A model generated the notes under the pieces. It saw only the letters and a list, made by a program, of their open reading frames with translations, had not been told where the DNA came from and ran no database searches. 57,753 nt of DNA from NCBI RefSeq assembly GCF_011250555.1, contig NZ_JAANMZ010000029.1, positions 1-57,753 of the forward strand, in the 5' to 3' direction. The stretch is from Bacillus sp. MM2020_4. Lineage in GTDB: Bacteria > Bacillota > Bacilli > Bacillales > Cytobacillaceae. Positions 16,768 to 24,969 of this stretch are shown here, one piece after another. A program made the translations under genes and the position numbers. Position 1 is the first letter of the stretch. Every line of letters begins with the position of its first letter.

Positions 16768-18192
16768 TTATTCTTCTTTTAAGCGAATCACAAATTTAGT
16801 CCCTTTTCCTGCTTCACTAAATACCTCAATTTCTCCCTGGTGGAGAACCACTAATTGTTTAACGATTGAAAGACCAAGTCCAAATTCACCGTAGGGATTG
16901 GTGGTTCTGGAAAGATCCGCTTTATAAAAACGGCGCCAGATGTTTTCAATCTCCTTAGCGTCAATGCCAATTCCGGTATCCTCCACCTCGATAATCGTCC
17001 AGTTGGGCTCCGTTTTTCCACGTAGCCAAATCGTTCCGTCAGAGGTAAATTGGATACTATTTTTCGTAATATTAATGAGGATTTGAACCAGACGGTCATA
17101 ATCAGCGTTCACCATGATTTCTGGTGCGACTTCAACCTCGATCCGATTATTTTTCTCGTCAGCCAGGATACTCAATTGCTCTTGGATAACTTCGAGCACT
17201 TCCAAAAGCTGTATCTCTTCCTTAAATAATTGAATTTGATTGGAGCGGATTTTTTCATAGTCAAGATTTTCATTCACAAGACGAATCAATCTCTTGGCTT
17301 CCTGGCTTACTAATTGGATTCCCCGATCTTTGTCTTCCTCAGGAATCATATCATTTTTAAGCCCTTCAATCACACCGCTGATTGTCGTTAAAGGTGTCCT
17401 CATCTCATGGGAAACATCGGCCATAAACTGTCGTCTTCTATTTTCCAGACTTTCAATTTCAAGCATGGATGTATTGATTTTATCGACCATGTGATTAAAA
17501 TCATTGGCTAATTCTCCAATCTCGTCAAAATCAGAGGAATTTACCTTCACATGATAATTCCCCTCAGAGACAAGTGATGTCGCTTCACGAAGTCGTGTTA
17601 TCCGATGGACATGAATGCGTGACAAATACCAGCTTTGCAAAAAGGCAACTCCGAAGGCAATCAAAATGGTATAAAGCAAAAATTTATTGATTTCCTGAAT
17701 AATCTTACTCGAACCGCTGATTGGGGAAGTTAAGAGCACTCCGCCAAAAAACTTACCATCATCTAAATAGGGAAGAACAACAAATGTAACTCCCCCTTGT
17801 CCAAAACTTTTATAATCACTTTTAACAATGATGGTTTGCCCTTTTTTCACAAAATTCCACTGTTTTTCAGGTAAATTTTTTATGGTCAGTCCACGTTTAT
17901 TAATCAGATACACACCATCTTGATCAAATAAACTAAAACTGGTATTCCTCGCAGCCAATACATTGCTATATTGATTTAATATCTCGTCTGATGCAACCGG
18001 AGCCTCTTTTAAATCGGTTAAAATCGCTTTTCCAAAGGAAATCAGTTCCTCCGCTTTATTTTCATAAATTAAATTCTCCATATAATGGGTAAAAAGCATA
18101 CTTAACAATAAAAAGGCAACAACAATGACACTAATGTGACTAAAAAATTGTTGATAAATATACTTAAACTTCATCGGTTTTGATGGAATCAT
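16768..18192 (-). CDS. Sensor histidine kinase (HAMP, HisKA, HATPase)
   Basis: A 474-aa kinase: membrane segment about 14-34, extracytoplasmic sensor of about 130 residues, second membrane segment about 170-190, HAMP domain, phosphoacceptor MADVSHEMRTPL, and ATPase boxes ILINITKNSIQF, VEDTGIGI and GEFGLGLSIVK. The start overlaps the regulator gene by 29 bases, or 11 if the internal ATG at 18174 is used; neither has a clear ribosome site, so coupling is likely. It sits upstream of an HtrA protease, like the CssS secretion-stress pair, but its sequence does not resemble CssS closely enough to name it. Confidence 0.88.
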   Translation of the reverse strand: MIPSKPMKFKYIYQQFFSHISVIVVAFLLLSMLFTHYMENLIYENKAEELISFGKAILTDLKEAPVASDEILNQYSNVLAARNTSFSLFDQDGVYLINKRGLTIKNLPEKQWNFVKKGQTIIVKSDYKSFGQGGVTFVVLPYLDDGKFFGGVLLTSPISGSSKIIQEINKFLLYTILIAFGVAFLQSWYLSRIHVHRITRLREATSLVSEGNYHVKVNSSDFDEIGELANDFNHMVDKINTSMLEIESLENRRRQFMADVSHEMRTPLTTISGVIEGLKNDMIPEEDKDRGIQLVSQEAKRLIRLVNENLDYEKIRSNQIQLFKEEIQLLEVLEVIQEQLSILADEKNNRIEVEVAPEIMVNADYDRLVQILINITKNSIQFTSDGTIWLRGKTEPNWTIIEVEDTGIGIDAKEIENIWRRFYKADLSRTTNPYGEFGLGLSIVKQLVVLHQGEIEVFSEAGKGTKFVIRLKEE

Positions 18193-18865
18193 CGAACTTA
18201 TACCCTACCCCCCAAACAGTATGGAAGAAAGGCTGTGCTGTGGTCTCAACCTTTTTTCGGAGCCGCTTAATATGGACATCAACTGTTCGTTCGTCTCCGT
18301 AAAACTGATACCCCCACACCCTTTCAAGTAATTGCTCTCTTGAGAAAACCTGGCGAGGATGCTCAACCATGTAGTAGAGTAAATCAAATTCTTTAGGCGT
18401 TAAGTTTGAAATCTGTGTATCGTCTACAAAAACTTCTCTTGTCATTTTATTCACCTTAAAATGGTCTGTTTTAAGGTAATGGGCATCCTCTTTCGGTACT
18501 TGTGCCTGAACTCTTCTTGTGACTGCTTTTATCCTGGCCATAAGGGTAAGAGGACTAAATGGCTTCGTGACATAATCATCCGCGCCCATTTCCAGTCCGA
18601 GAACCTGATCCGATTCACTATCCTTAGCAGTTAACATAATAATCGGAACGGTAAACTTCTCTTCTCTAATTTTCCGACAAATCGAAACCCCATCCATTCC
18701 GGGTAGCATCCAGTCAACAATCAAGGCATCCCATGTACCGCTTTTAAAGCGGTTATAGCCTTCTACGCCATCGTTTACAAATACACCATCAATGCCTTCT
18801 TTAGCAAAAAACATTTCAATCATCGAACAAACGCTTTTATTATCTTCAATCACTAATATGTGCAT
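18164..18865 (-). CDS. OmpR-family response regulator
   Basis: A 233-aa regulator with acidic pocket IEDN, phospho-acceptor Asp in LIVDWMLPGMDG, conserved VTKPFSPL lysine and a C-terminal winged helix ending VWGVGYKFDD. The ATG at 18865 is preferred over 18886 because GGGGAG stands nine bases before it. It is cotranscribed with the kinase gene it overlaps. Control of the downstream protease gene is a plausible inference from neighbourhood. Confidence 0.9.
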   Translation of the reverse strand: MHILVIEDNKSVCSMIEMFFAKEGIDGVFVNDGVEGYNRFKSGTWDALIVDWMLPGMDGVSICRKIREEKFTVPIIMLTAKDSESDQVLGLEMGADDYVTKPFSPLTLMARIKAVTRRVQAQVPKEDAHYLKTDHFKVNKMTREVFVDDTQISNLTPKEFDLLYYMVEHPRQVFSREQLLERVWGYQFYGDERTVDVHIKRLRKKVETTAQPFFHTVWGVGYKFDDSIKTDEV

Positions 18866-19002
18866 TATTGCCATCTCCCCGTGCAAAAAGCTATTCTTCT
18901 CTCTAGTTTAAACGAATTTTCCTGTATATCAAACCACATGCCCGATTCTTTCAAATATATTAATCCTTTGTTCATAGTTTATTAATATTTAGAAATTCGC
19001 GC

Positions 19003-19035
19003 AAAGAAAAGGAAGCCTAAACAAATCAGGCCTCC
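19003..19035 (-). terminator. Intrinsic terminator of the acyl-CoA catabolic operon
   Basis: On the minus strand GGAGGCCT pairs with AGGCTTCC (one G-U) and is followed by UUUUCUUU, 16 bases beyond the phosphotriesterase-family stop codon. Confidence 0.75.
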
Positions 19036-19050
19036 CTTTAAGGAATTCTA

Positions 19051-20043
19051 TTATACTTTTACAGATGCTCCGGCAAATAATGAAACCGCGTTTCCACCAA
19101 GCAATTTGTCAATTTGTTTTTCTGTTATACCTGATTCACGCAAGCTAGGCAGAATATGATCGAAAATATGAACGGGATTCCAGTTCTCCATGATTTTCAT
19201 GACCTGCTCATTCATCACAGGTGGCCGGCCAAGCCAAACATTTACTGTGTCGTGGGCTAATAAAATTTGATCCTCGTAGCCTTGTTCCAATAATGACAAT
19301 AAAGTTGTCACTCTCTGATGATCCAGAGGAGCGCCAACTAAAACCTGAATACCAAAGCGATCAAAGCCAATTCGAACCCCTTGATCCAGAACTATCTTAT
19401 GGTATTCAGGATTAGTATTGCCGCACATGTGGCCGATGATAATCTTATTTGGATCAGCACCATGTTCAATTAACATACTTACCTGCTCAGGTCCCATCGT
19501 TCCTTCTTGTGTATGAGTAAGGATAACAATTCCTGTTTCTTTCTGAACTCTTGCTGCGGCACGAAAAAACATTTTTTCATATTCCGTGATTTCATTCTTA
19601 CTTGATGCCAGTTTGATAATGCCAGGCTTGATCCCCGTTCCGGCAATACCTTCCGTAATTTCAGTCTTAAACATTTGATAGATATCTTCTTCGGCGGTTC
19701 CTAGTCCCTGTCTAAACTTGAAGTATGGAGGTGCCCCTTCCCCTTCATAGTAATATCCAGTTGCGCAAATAATTTGCAATCCAGTAGCTTCCGAGATTTT
19801 TTGTAATAATTGTGGATTTCGACCACATTCATTTGGGGTAGGGTCCACAACCGTTTGGACACCGTAGCTCTGCATCAGTCTTGCCACACCAATGGCCGCT
19901 TCTAAAACTTCATCTTCCTTATATGCACCAAGTGTAACATCTCCTTGAAATCCTGGGTACCCGAAAATAAAGTGCTCGTGTATAAGTGTTTTTCCGAGAC
20001 GATCGACTGAAATAGGGCCTGTTACTGTTTCAACTGTTTTCAT
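19051..20043 (-). CDS. Phosphotriesterase-family metal hydrolase
   Basis: A 330-aa amidohydrolase-fold protein of the phosphotriesterase-related (Php) group. The metal ligands are visible: HEH at residues 22-24, the bridging Lys in PGIIKLAS, His in THTQEG, His in IGHMCGN and Asp in LAHDTV. Family members are mostly lactonases or esterases; the substrate here is unknown. The ATG at 20043 has GGGTGG upstream and removes an unlikely 15-residue extension. It is the last gene of the acyl-CoA operon, so a lactone or thioester intermediate of that pathway is a reasonable guess. Confidence 0.82.
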   Translation of the reverse strand: MKTVETVTGPISVDRLGKTLIHEHFIFGYPGFQGDVTLGAYKEDEVLEAAIGVARLMQSYGVQTVVDPTPNECGRNPQLLQKISEATGLQIICATGYYYEGEGAPPYFKFRQGLGTAEEDIYQMFKTEITEGIAGTGIKPGIIKLASSKNEITEYEKMFFRAAARVQKETGIVILTHTQEGTMGPEQVSMLIEHGADPNKIIIGHMCGNTNPEYHKIVLDQGVRIGFDRFGIQVLVGAPLDHQRVTTLLSLLEQGYEDQILLAHDTVNVWLGRPPVMNEQVMKIMENWNPVHIFDHILPSLRESGITEKQIDKLLGGNAVSLFAGASVKV

Positions 20044-20110
20044 TGATTGGTTCCACCCTTTCGATAGGAAAAAAATAGTACGGTTCAATTGTTACACTTG
20101 ATGTTTTCAT

Positions 20111-21085
20111 CTATGGCTCTAAAATCAATTTCCCTTGCGTCTTTCGCGATTGTAATAATGTATGAACCATTGCTGCGTCCTTTAACGGGAACACACCGCC
20201 AACGGTAAGCTTCAATTTCCCCTCTCCGAGATATGAAAATAATTCTACTAAACTAGGCTGCAACAGCTCTGGTTTTCTCATAATTTGCGGCAGGAAGAAG
20301 CCGATGACGGATTGATTTCTTGCCATAAGTGTTCCTGGATAGAAACGGCTTTGTTCTCCGCTTGCCGCTCCAAAGATAACCAAGCGTCCAAATGTGGCAA
20401 GACATTTGACCGTTTTATTGAAGACATCTCCACCGACCATTTCAAGTGCAACATTTACCCCTCTGCCGCCTGTTGCATCAAGAACTTGCTGTTCCCAGTC
20501 AGGCTCGGTGTAATTGATAAGGACGTCCGCTCCCATTTCCTGGGCCAATGCCAATTTTTCATCAGAACTTGCAGTAGCAATAATTTTTCCCGCGCCAAAC
20601 AATTTTGCAAGCTGAACGGCGATGGTGCCCACCCCACCTGCAGCGGCATGGATAAGGACACTTTCCCCTTTTTCCAAGCGGCCCATCGTTTTTAATATAT
20701 GATAGGCACTTAAGCCTTGCAGCGGCAGGGCAACAGCCGTGTGAAAATCTAAATGTTCCGGAATTGGGATCACGGAACGTTCATCGGCTAGGGCAAATTC
20801 GGCATAGCCACCGGATTCGATTAACGTTACGATTCTTGTGCCAGGCTTGACTTTCGTCACTTGATCGCCCACTTCGACGACAACCCCGGCAATTTCGGCA
20901 CCAGGAATAAAAGGCAGCGGCGTTTTCACCACATATTTCCCTTCCCTCCGTGCCGTGTCCGCATAGTTGACCCCTATTGCTTTAATTTCAATTACTACTT
21001 CGTGACCGGTAGGTACCGGCTTTTCCATATCAATCAACTGTAATACTTCCGGTCCACCGTATTCCTCTAATTGTACACCCTTCAC
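20111..21085 (-). CDS. Quinone oxidoreductase-like, MDR superfamily
   Basis: A 324-aa medium-chain dehydrogenase/reductase of the NADPH:quinone reductase subgroup (zinc-independent). Motifs: GVNYADTARREG, PGAEIAGVV, the nucleotide fold AAAGGVGTIAVQLAKLFGA, and ALEMVGGDVF. By family it reduces quinones or enoyl/enone compounds with NADPH; in this operon an enoyl-CoA-like reductase role is possible. GTG at 21085 gives nine-base spacing to AGGAG, whereas the ATG at 21094 abuts it. It follows the enoyl-CoA hydratase gene by 12 bases. Confidence 0.85.
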   Translation of the reverse strand: MKGVQLEEYGGPEVLQLIDMEKPVPTGHEVVIEIKAIGVNYADTARREGKYVVKTPLPFIPGAEIAGVVVEVGDQVTKVKPGTRIVTLIESGGYAEFALADERSVIPIPEHLDFHTAVALPLQGLSAYHILKTMGRLEKGESVLIHAAAGGVGTIAVQLAKLFGAGKIIATASSDEKLALAQEMGADVLINYTEPDWEQQVLDATGGRGVNVALEMVGGDVFNKTVKCLATFGRLVIFGAASGEQSRFYPGTLMARNQSVIGFFLPQIMRKPELLQPSLVELFSYLGEGKLKLTVGGVFPLKDAAMVHTLLQSRKTQGKLILEP

Positions 21086-21097
21086 TAAACTCATCTC

Positions 21098-21877
21098 CTA
21101 TTTCCCTTTAAATGCTGGTTTTCTCTTTTCCTTAAATGCTGAAATGCCCTCTTGGTGGTCAGCTGTTTCCACCATTAAAGTCTGAATTAAACGTTCCTGT
21201 TCGAGGATTTCCTCAAGCGAAGAGGTAAACGATTGATCGATTAATTTCTTTTGCTTACCAAAAGCTTTGCCGGGTCCATGCGCTAATTTTAGGGCAAATT
21301 TCGTTGTTTCCTCTTGGAGCTTTTCCAATGGAACAAGATAATTGATTACCCCTAAATGATAGAGGCGCTCAGCAGGAATCGGCTCTGCCGTAAAGAAGAA
21401 TTGTTTTGCTAAGTGCGGGCCAATCAGTCTTGGCAGTAAATAGGAACCACCACCATCTGAAATTAAGCCGACTTGCGAAAAGCTAAGAGCAAATTTACTA
21501 TCGTCTGCAGCAACAATTAAATCACAAGCTATAGCTAAATTAAATCCAGCCCCCGCTGCAAACCCGTGAACAGCGGCAATAATTGGCTTTTCAGTTTCTT
21601 TCATTAACAAAATTAATTCATTGAGTTTTCCGATGTGTTCATACACTTGAGCACCTTTTGCCTGCCCCATCGTTTTAACGTCACCACCGGCACTAAATGC
21701 ACGCCCGGACCCAGACAACACAATGACCTGAATATCTTCATCCTTTTGAGCATTATGAAGAGCATCTTTCAATCCTAAAATCATCTCTGGGCTAAAGGCA
21801 TTCAAGCTTTCCGGGCGGTTTAATGTTAAAGACAGGACTGGACCTAATTTTTCAACCAATAAATGTTCCTGTGTCAT
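21098..21877 (-). CDS. Enoyl-CoA hydratase/isomerase family (PaaG-like)
   Basis: A 259-aa crotonase-fold protein. The oxyanion-hole stretches GSGRAFSAGGDVKTM and AAVHGFAAGAGFNLA are clear. The active-site region GLISDGGGSYLLPRL carries Asp/Gly instead of the Glu pair of true hydratases, as in PaaG-type isomerases. It acts on CoA thioesters; the exact reaction is not determined. The ATG at 21877 sits at good distance from AAAGGAAG. It is within a minus-strand operon between the ComB-like and reductase genes. Confidence 0.85.
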   Translation of the reverse strand: MTQEHLLVEKLGPVLSLTLNRPESLNAFSPEMILGLKDALHNAQKDEDIQVIVLSGSGRAFSAGGDVKTMGQAKGAQVYEHIGKLNELILLMKETEKPIIAAVHGFAAGAGFNLAIACDLIVAADDSKFALSFSQVGLISDGGGSYLLPRLIGPHLAKQFFFTAEPIPAERLYHLGVINYLVPLEKLQEETTKFALKLAHGPGKAFGKQKKLIDQSFTSSLEEILEQERLIQTLMVETADHQEGISAFKEKRKPAFKGK

Positions 21878-21908
21878 TTTCATCTTCCTTTCGTCTTCCA
21901 TTTTTTAT

Positions 21909-22667
21909 TTACACAAAGTTTTCATAAGATGTAGGAGAACAGGATGATTCCATAACTACTTTTCCCTCACATAAAATAGGCACAATCGAGGTAACTCCCT
22001 TGGAAGCCGCCAGTTTTAAGTCGTTGTCCTGATTATATCTGTCTAATAGTTTTCCAACATAGGAATCCCGTAGAATTTCATAAGCATCCTGTTGGCCACG
22101 ATAAAAATACATGGCAGACTTCGCGGCATCTGTTAAGTCATATTCGCCATTTTTCAGCAAGCAATCTATGAAATGACCGGCGCCGAAGAAATCTTCCAAA
22201 CTCGTTTCACCAGAGTTTCCCGAACAAATAACTAGAATGGTTTGGTCTTCAGGAAGGTTTTTAAGAGCATTGGCAACGGCCGGGTTATTCAATAGTGATG
22301 CGATATAAACCTTTTTTGCCGAAGCAGATTTTCGTAAGGCAACCGTCCCGTTCGTTGTTGATAAAATCAATGTCTTCCCGTTGATTGACTCCTTAATCAG
22401 GGTGGGACTAGGATAGACAAAACCGTCTATTGGTTTTGCATCGAGCTCACCGGCAAGTACATATTCACCTGTTTGAAACGCTGCCGCTAGTTCCATAGCT
22501 TCCCTGCTATGTAAAACAGGAATAACTTCCTTAGCCCCATCCTTTAACGCCGAAACAATCGTGGTTGTTGCCAGAAGAACATCTAAGATAACTGCGTGTT
22601 TTTTCCCATCAGCGATTTTCTCCTCTTTGATGTCTTCCTTCTTCATAAGAAGATGAATTTTCTTCAT
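21909..22667 (-). CDS. 2-phosphosulfolactate phosphatase (ComB family)
   Basis: A 252-aa member of the ComB family, recognised by VILDVLLATTTIVSAL, VLAGELDAKPIDGF, LILSTTNGTVAL and LVICSGNSG. ComB removes phosphate from 2-phosphosulfolactate, giving sulfolactate; B. subtilis YitC is the homologue linked to spore sulfolactate. No ComA (phosphosulfolactate synthase) gene is nearby, so its presence inside an acyl-CoA operon is odd and the real substrate may differ. The ATG at 22667 has AAAGGGGAT upstream and leaves a 16-base gap to the preceding gene. Confidence 0.82.
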   Translation of the reverse strand: MKKIHLLMKKEDIKEEKIADGKKHAVILDVLLATTTIVSALKDGAKEVIPVLHSREAMELAAAFQTGEYVLAGELDAKPIDGFVYPSPTLIKESINGKTLILSTTNGTVALRKSASAKKVYIASLLNNPAVANALKNLPEDQTILVICSGNSGETSLEDFFGAGHFIDCLLKNGEYDLTDAAKSAMYFYRGQQDAYEILRDSYVGKLLDRYNQDNDLKLAASKGVTSIVPILCEGKVVMESSCSPTSYENFV

Positions 22668-22683
22668 CCGAACCAGATCCCCT

Positions 22684-23760
22684 TTACTGCTTTTCATCAG
22701 CAATACTAGCTGCATGTAAAATTAAATTTTTTACAAAATGATTGAAATTAGCAAACCGAGTATCATTCGTTTGCCCTTTTTTATAGCGATAATAGATTTG
22801 TTGGCCTATGACAGCCAGTTTAAAATAAGCAAAGGTTAAGTAGAAATTAAAATTGGTGACATCCCGACCACTTTTTTTTGCATAGCGCTCGATAAATTCA
22901 TTCCTTGTAAAGAAGCCTTCATGTACAGCTGTAACCGAAGACTTTCCCAAGCCGTTAATTAAAGCTTCTGAATCATCCCCGTGATTCCAATAACTCATTG
23001 CCACGCCAAGGTCTGCTAACGGGTCGCCAACGGTCGTCATTTCCCAATCAAATAGCCCAACCATTTCTGTTAACTTTTCATTAAACATCGCATTATTAAA
23101 TTTATAATCATAATGAATGATTGTTGACTCGTGGTGCTTAGGTGTATGTTCCACAAGCCATTTTTTCAATGAATCGACAACCGCAATATCATCGGTCTTC
23201 GCTCTCTCATAGCGCCCAATCCAGCCATGGACCTGCCTCTCCATAAATCCCTCTGGCTTGCTTATTTCCCCAAGTCTAGTCTGTTTATAGTCTAGGGCAT
23301 GTAATTCCACTAGTTTTTCAACCATCACTTCGGAAAGATGTCGGCACAGTTCTTTCGTGACTTGAACCTCTTTTGGGAAGGATGTATCGATCACAACACC
23401 ATTTTTTCTTTCCATCACTAAGAAGGGGCTGCCGACGATTGCCTGATTTTCCGTAAACAAGAATGGTTCTGGCGCAACAGAAAAAATAGGGTTTAACTCT
23501 GAGAGAATTTTAAATTCCCTTCCCATATCATGGGCTTTCGGTGCTACTGGCCCAAGAGGGGGGCGTCTTAATACAGCCTCCCAGTCACCCATCTTTAGTT
23601 GGTAGGTTAAATTTGAATGCCCGGCAGAAAATTGTAAGACTTCAAGCGGATCCCCCGGCAAAGATTTGACATTTTCCCGTAAGTACGTTTCCAAACCAAG
23701 AACATCCAATTCCTCACCTTTTCGAACTGGGATCGTATCCATATTCATTTGGCGGCGCAT
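22684..23760 (-). CDS. Phosphotransferase (APH/ACAD10-like kinase family)
   Basis: A 358-aa protein of the aminoglycoside phosphotransferase fold. It shows the Brenner-type HYDYKFNNAMF catalytic loop (usual HGDxxxxN with Tyr in place of Gly) and metal motif GLFDWEMTTVGDPLADLG. This subgroup, with FSAGHSNLTY and VLRRPPLGPVAPKAHDM near the start, is the one found with acyl-CoA dehydrogenases (ACAD10/11-like), thought to phosphorylate 4-hydroxyacyl-CoA or a related intermediate. Start ATG behind GGGGGAGG. Its context within a fatty or carboxylic acid catabolic operon agrees, although no acyl-CoA dehydrogenase gene is present in the window. Confidence 0.85.
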   Translation of the reverse strand: MRRQMNMDTIPVRKGEELDVLGLETYLRENVKSLPGDPLEVLQFSAGHSNLTYQLKMGDWEAVLRRPPLGPVAPKAHDMGREFKILSELNPIFSVAPEPFLFTENQAIVGSPFLVMERKNGVVIDTSFPKEVQVTKELCRHLSEVMVEKLVELHALDYKQTRLGEISKPEGFMERQVHGWIGRYERAKTDDIAVVDSLKKWLVEHTPKHHESTIIHYDYKFNNAMFNEKLTEMVGLFDWEMTTVGDPLADLGVAMSYWNHGDDSEALINGLGKSSVTAVHEGFFTRNEFIERYAKKSGRDVTNFNFYLTFAYFKLAVIGQQIYYRYKKGQTNDTRFANFNHFVKNLILHAASIADEKQ

Positions 23761-23802
23761 GTCTTGCCTCCCCCTTTAGAAGATTCCGATTACTAAAAGT
23801 GG

Positions 23803-24210
23803 TTATGAAAGAACTAAATAATCCTTTAATTCCTCTTTTAACAATTCAGGTATTTGTTCACTTTTTTGTGTTTCAAAATCGAAATAAACCATAATCGCAT
23901 TCCCTTTAGCGATGAGCTCATTTGTCTGGGTTGAGACGATATCATGCTCAAGCTGAAAGCTCTTTGTGCCAATTTTCGAAACATAGGTTTTAATCGTTAA
24001 TTCCTGACCGAAATACCCTTGACTGATAAAATCACATTTGGTGGAGGCCAAAATAAAATTCCAATTTTCAATATTCATTTTAAAACCTAACTGTTCAATA
24101 AAACGGATTCGTGCCTCTTCCAAATAAATAAAATAGCTTGTGTTATTTATATGACCGAGCGCATCCGTTTCGCCAAAACGTACTGTTACTTTTGTTTCAT
24201 GCACAACCAC
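23803..24210 (-). CDS. Acyl-CoA thioesterase (4HBT hotdog family)
   Basis: A 135-aa hotdog-fold thioesterase with the 4HBT signature FGETDALGHINNTSYFIYLEEAR, here residues about 12-34, containing the catalytic Asp. It hydrolyses acyl-CoA to free acid and CoA; chain length is unknown. GTG start at 24210 with GAGG four bases upstream. It is the first gene of the minus-strand operon running to 19051, with a TetR-type operator centred 41 bases upstream. Confidence 0.85.
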   Translation of the reverse strand: MVVHETKVTVRFGETDALGHINNTSYFIYLEEARIRFIEQLGFKMNIENWNFILASTKCDFISQGYFGQELTIKTYVSKIGTKSFQLEHDIVSTQTNELIAKGNAIMVYFDFETQKSEQIPELLKEELKDYLVLS

Positions 24211-24241
24211 TTCACCTCAATTGTTTGGACGTGACGATTTT

Positions 24242-24261
24242 AATACTAACCGGTTGGTATT
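24242..24261. promoter_or_regulatory. TetR-type operator upstream of the thioesterase operon
   Basis: AATACTAACCGGTTGGTATT is a 20-base inverted repeat with one mismatch between arms. The same pattern occurs in front of the SDR gene at 27431-27448. The spacing to the thioesterase start fits a repressor site over the promoter. Binding by the adjacent TetR protein is inferred. Confidence 0.65.
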
Positions 24262-24315
24262 TACCTGAAAAAAAGAGAGGGGTATTTCCACAATGCCCCT
24301 CTTTACATTTTTTCG

Positions 24316-24882
24316 TCAGTCACCTTGAATTCCCTTTAAAATCATTTCGACAAAAATTTCAGCTACCTCTCGATCAGAGCAGATTCCGTTTGGATTGAAC
24401 CACTGGTAACTCCAATTCGTGATTCCCAAAATTCCGAACGTGATGATCGAGGTATTTAAATCATGACGGAATTCACCATTTTCAATTCCCTTCTTGATTA
24501 CATCCTCAATATTTAATCGAAACTGGTCCCGTTTGGAATGAATGAGCACTGTGTGTTCCTCATTTAAATTTTTCAATTCCCGAAAAAATATTTTTGCGGC
24601 AGCACCCGTCGTTTTGATATCGGAAAGAAGCATAAAGACAATTTCAAATAATTTTTCTTTACAGGACTTTGATGGGTCCTTAAAAATCCTGTCCTGGTGG
24701 ACAAGTAATTCATCAATGTACCCTAAATGGATATCCATTAACAATTCTTCTTTACTTGAAAAATAATAGTAAAAAGTTCCTTTCGTTACACCGAGTGAAT
24801 CCACTATATCTTGAATCGATGTCTCACTAAACCCCTTTTTTTCAAATAAGCGGATGCTTTGTTCCGTTATTTTCCCTCTCAC
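24316..24882 (-). CDS. TetR/AcrR family transcriptional regulator
   Basis: A 188-aa regulator. The N-terminal helix-turn-helix reads ITEQSIRLFEKKGFSETSI, SLGVTKGTFYYYFSSKEELL (residues about 4-47). The C-terminal half would bind a ligand, likely an acyl-CoA given the neighbours. GTG start at 24882 eight bases after GAGGA. It sits between the CoA-ligase gene and the thioesterase operon, all on the minus strand. Two matching palindromes at 24242 and 27431 are its probable binding sites. Confidence 0.9.
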   Translation of the reverse strand: MRGKITEQSIRLFEKKGFSETSIQDIVDSLGVTKGTFYYYFSSKEELLMDIHLGYIDELLVHQDRIFKDPSKSCKEKLFEIVFMLLSDIKTTGAAAKIFFRELKNLNEEHTVLIHSKRDQFRLNIEDVIKKGIENGEFRHDLNTSIITFGILGITNWSYQWFNPNGICSDREVAEIFVEMILKGIQGD

Positions 24883-24969
24883 TGTTCTGTCCTCACAATC
24901 TGTTAAATGGTCTGGTGAAAATTATATCATATCATTACCCTCTCCTTTAATCTTCAATCTAAAGGATCA

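Noticed and set aside
16768..18865. Naming the pair cssRS
   Set aside because: Neighbourhood fits, but the sensor and kinase sequence differ from the CssS sequence as I remember it.
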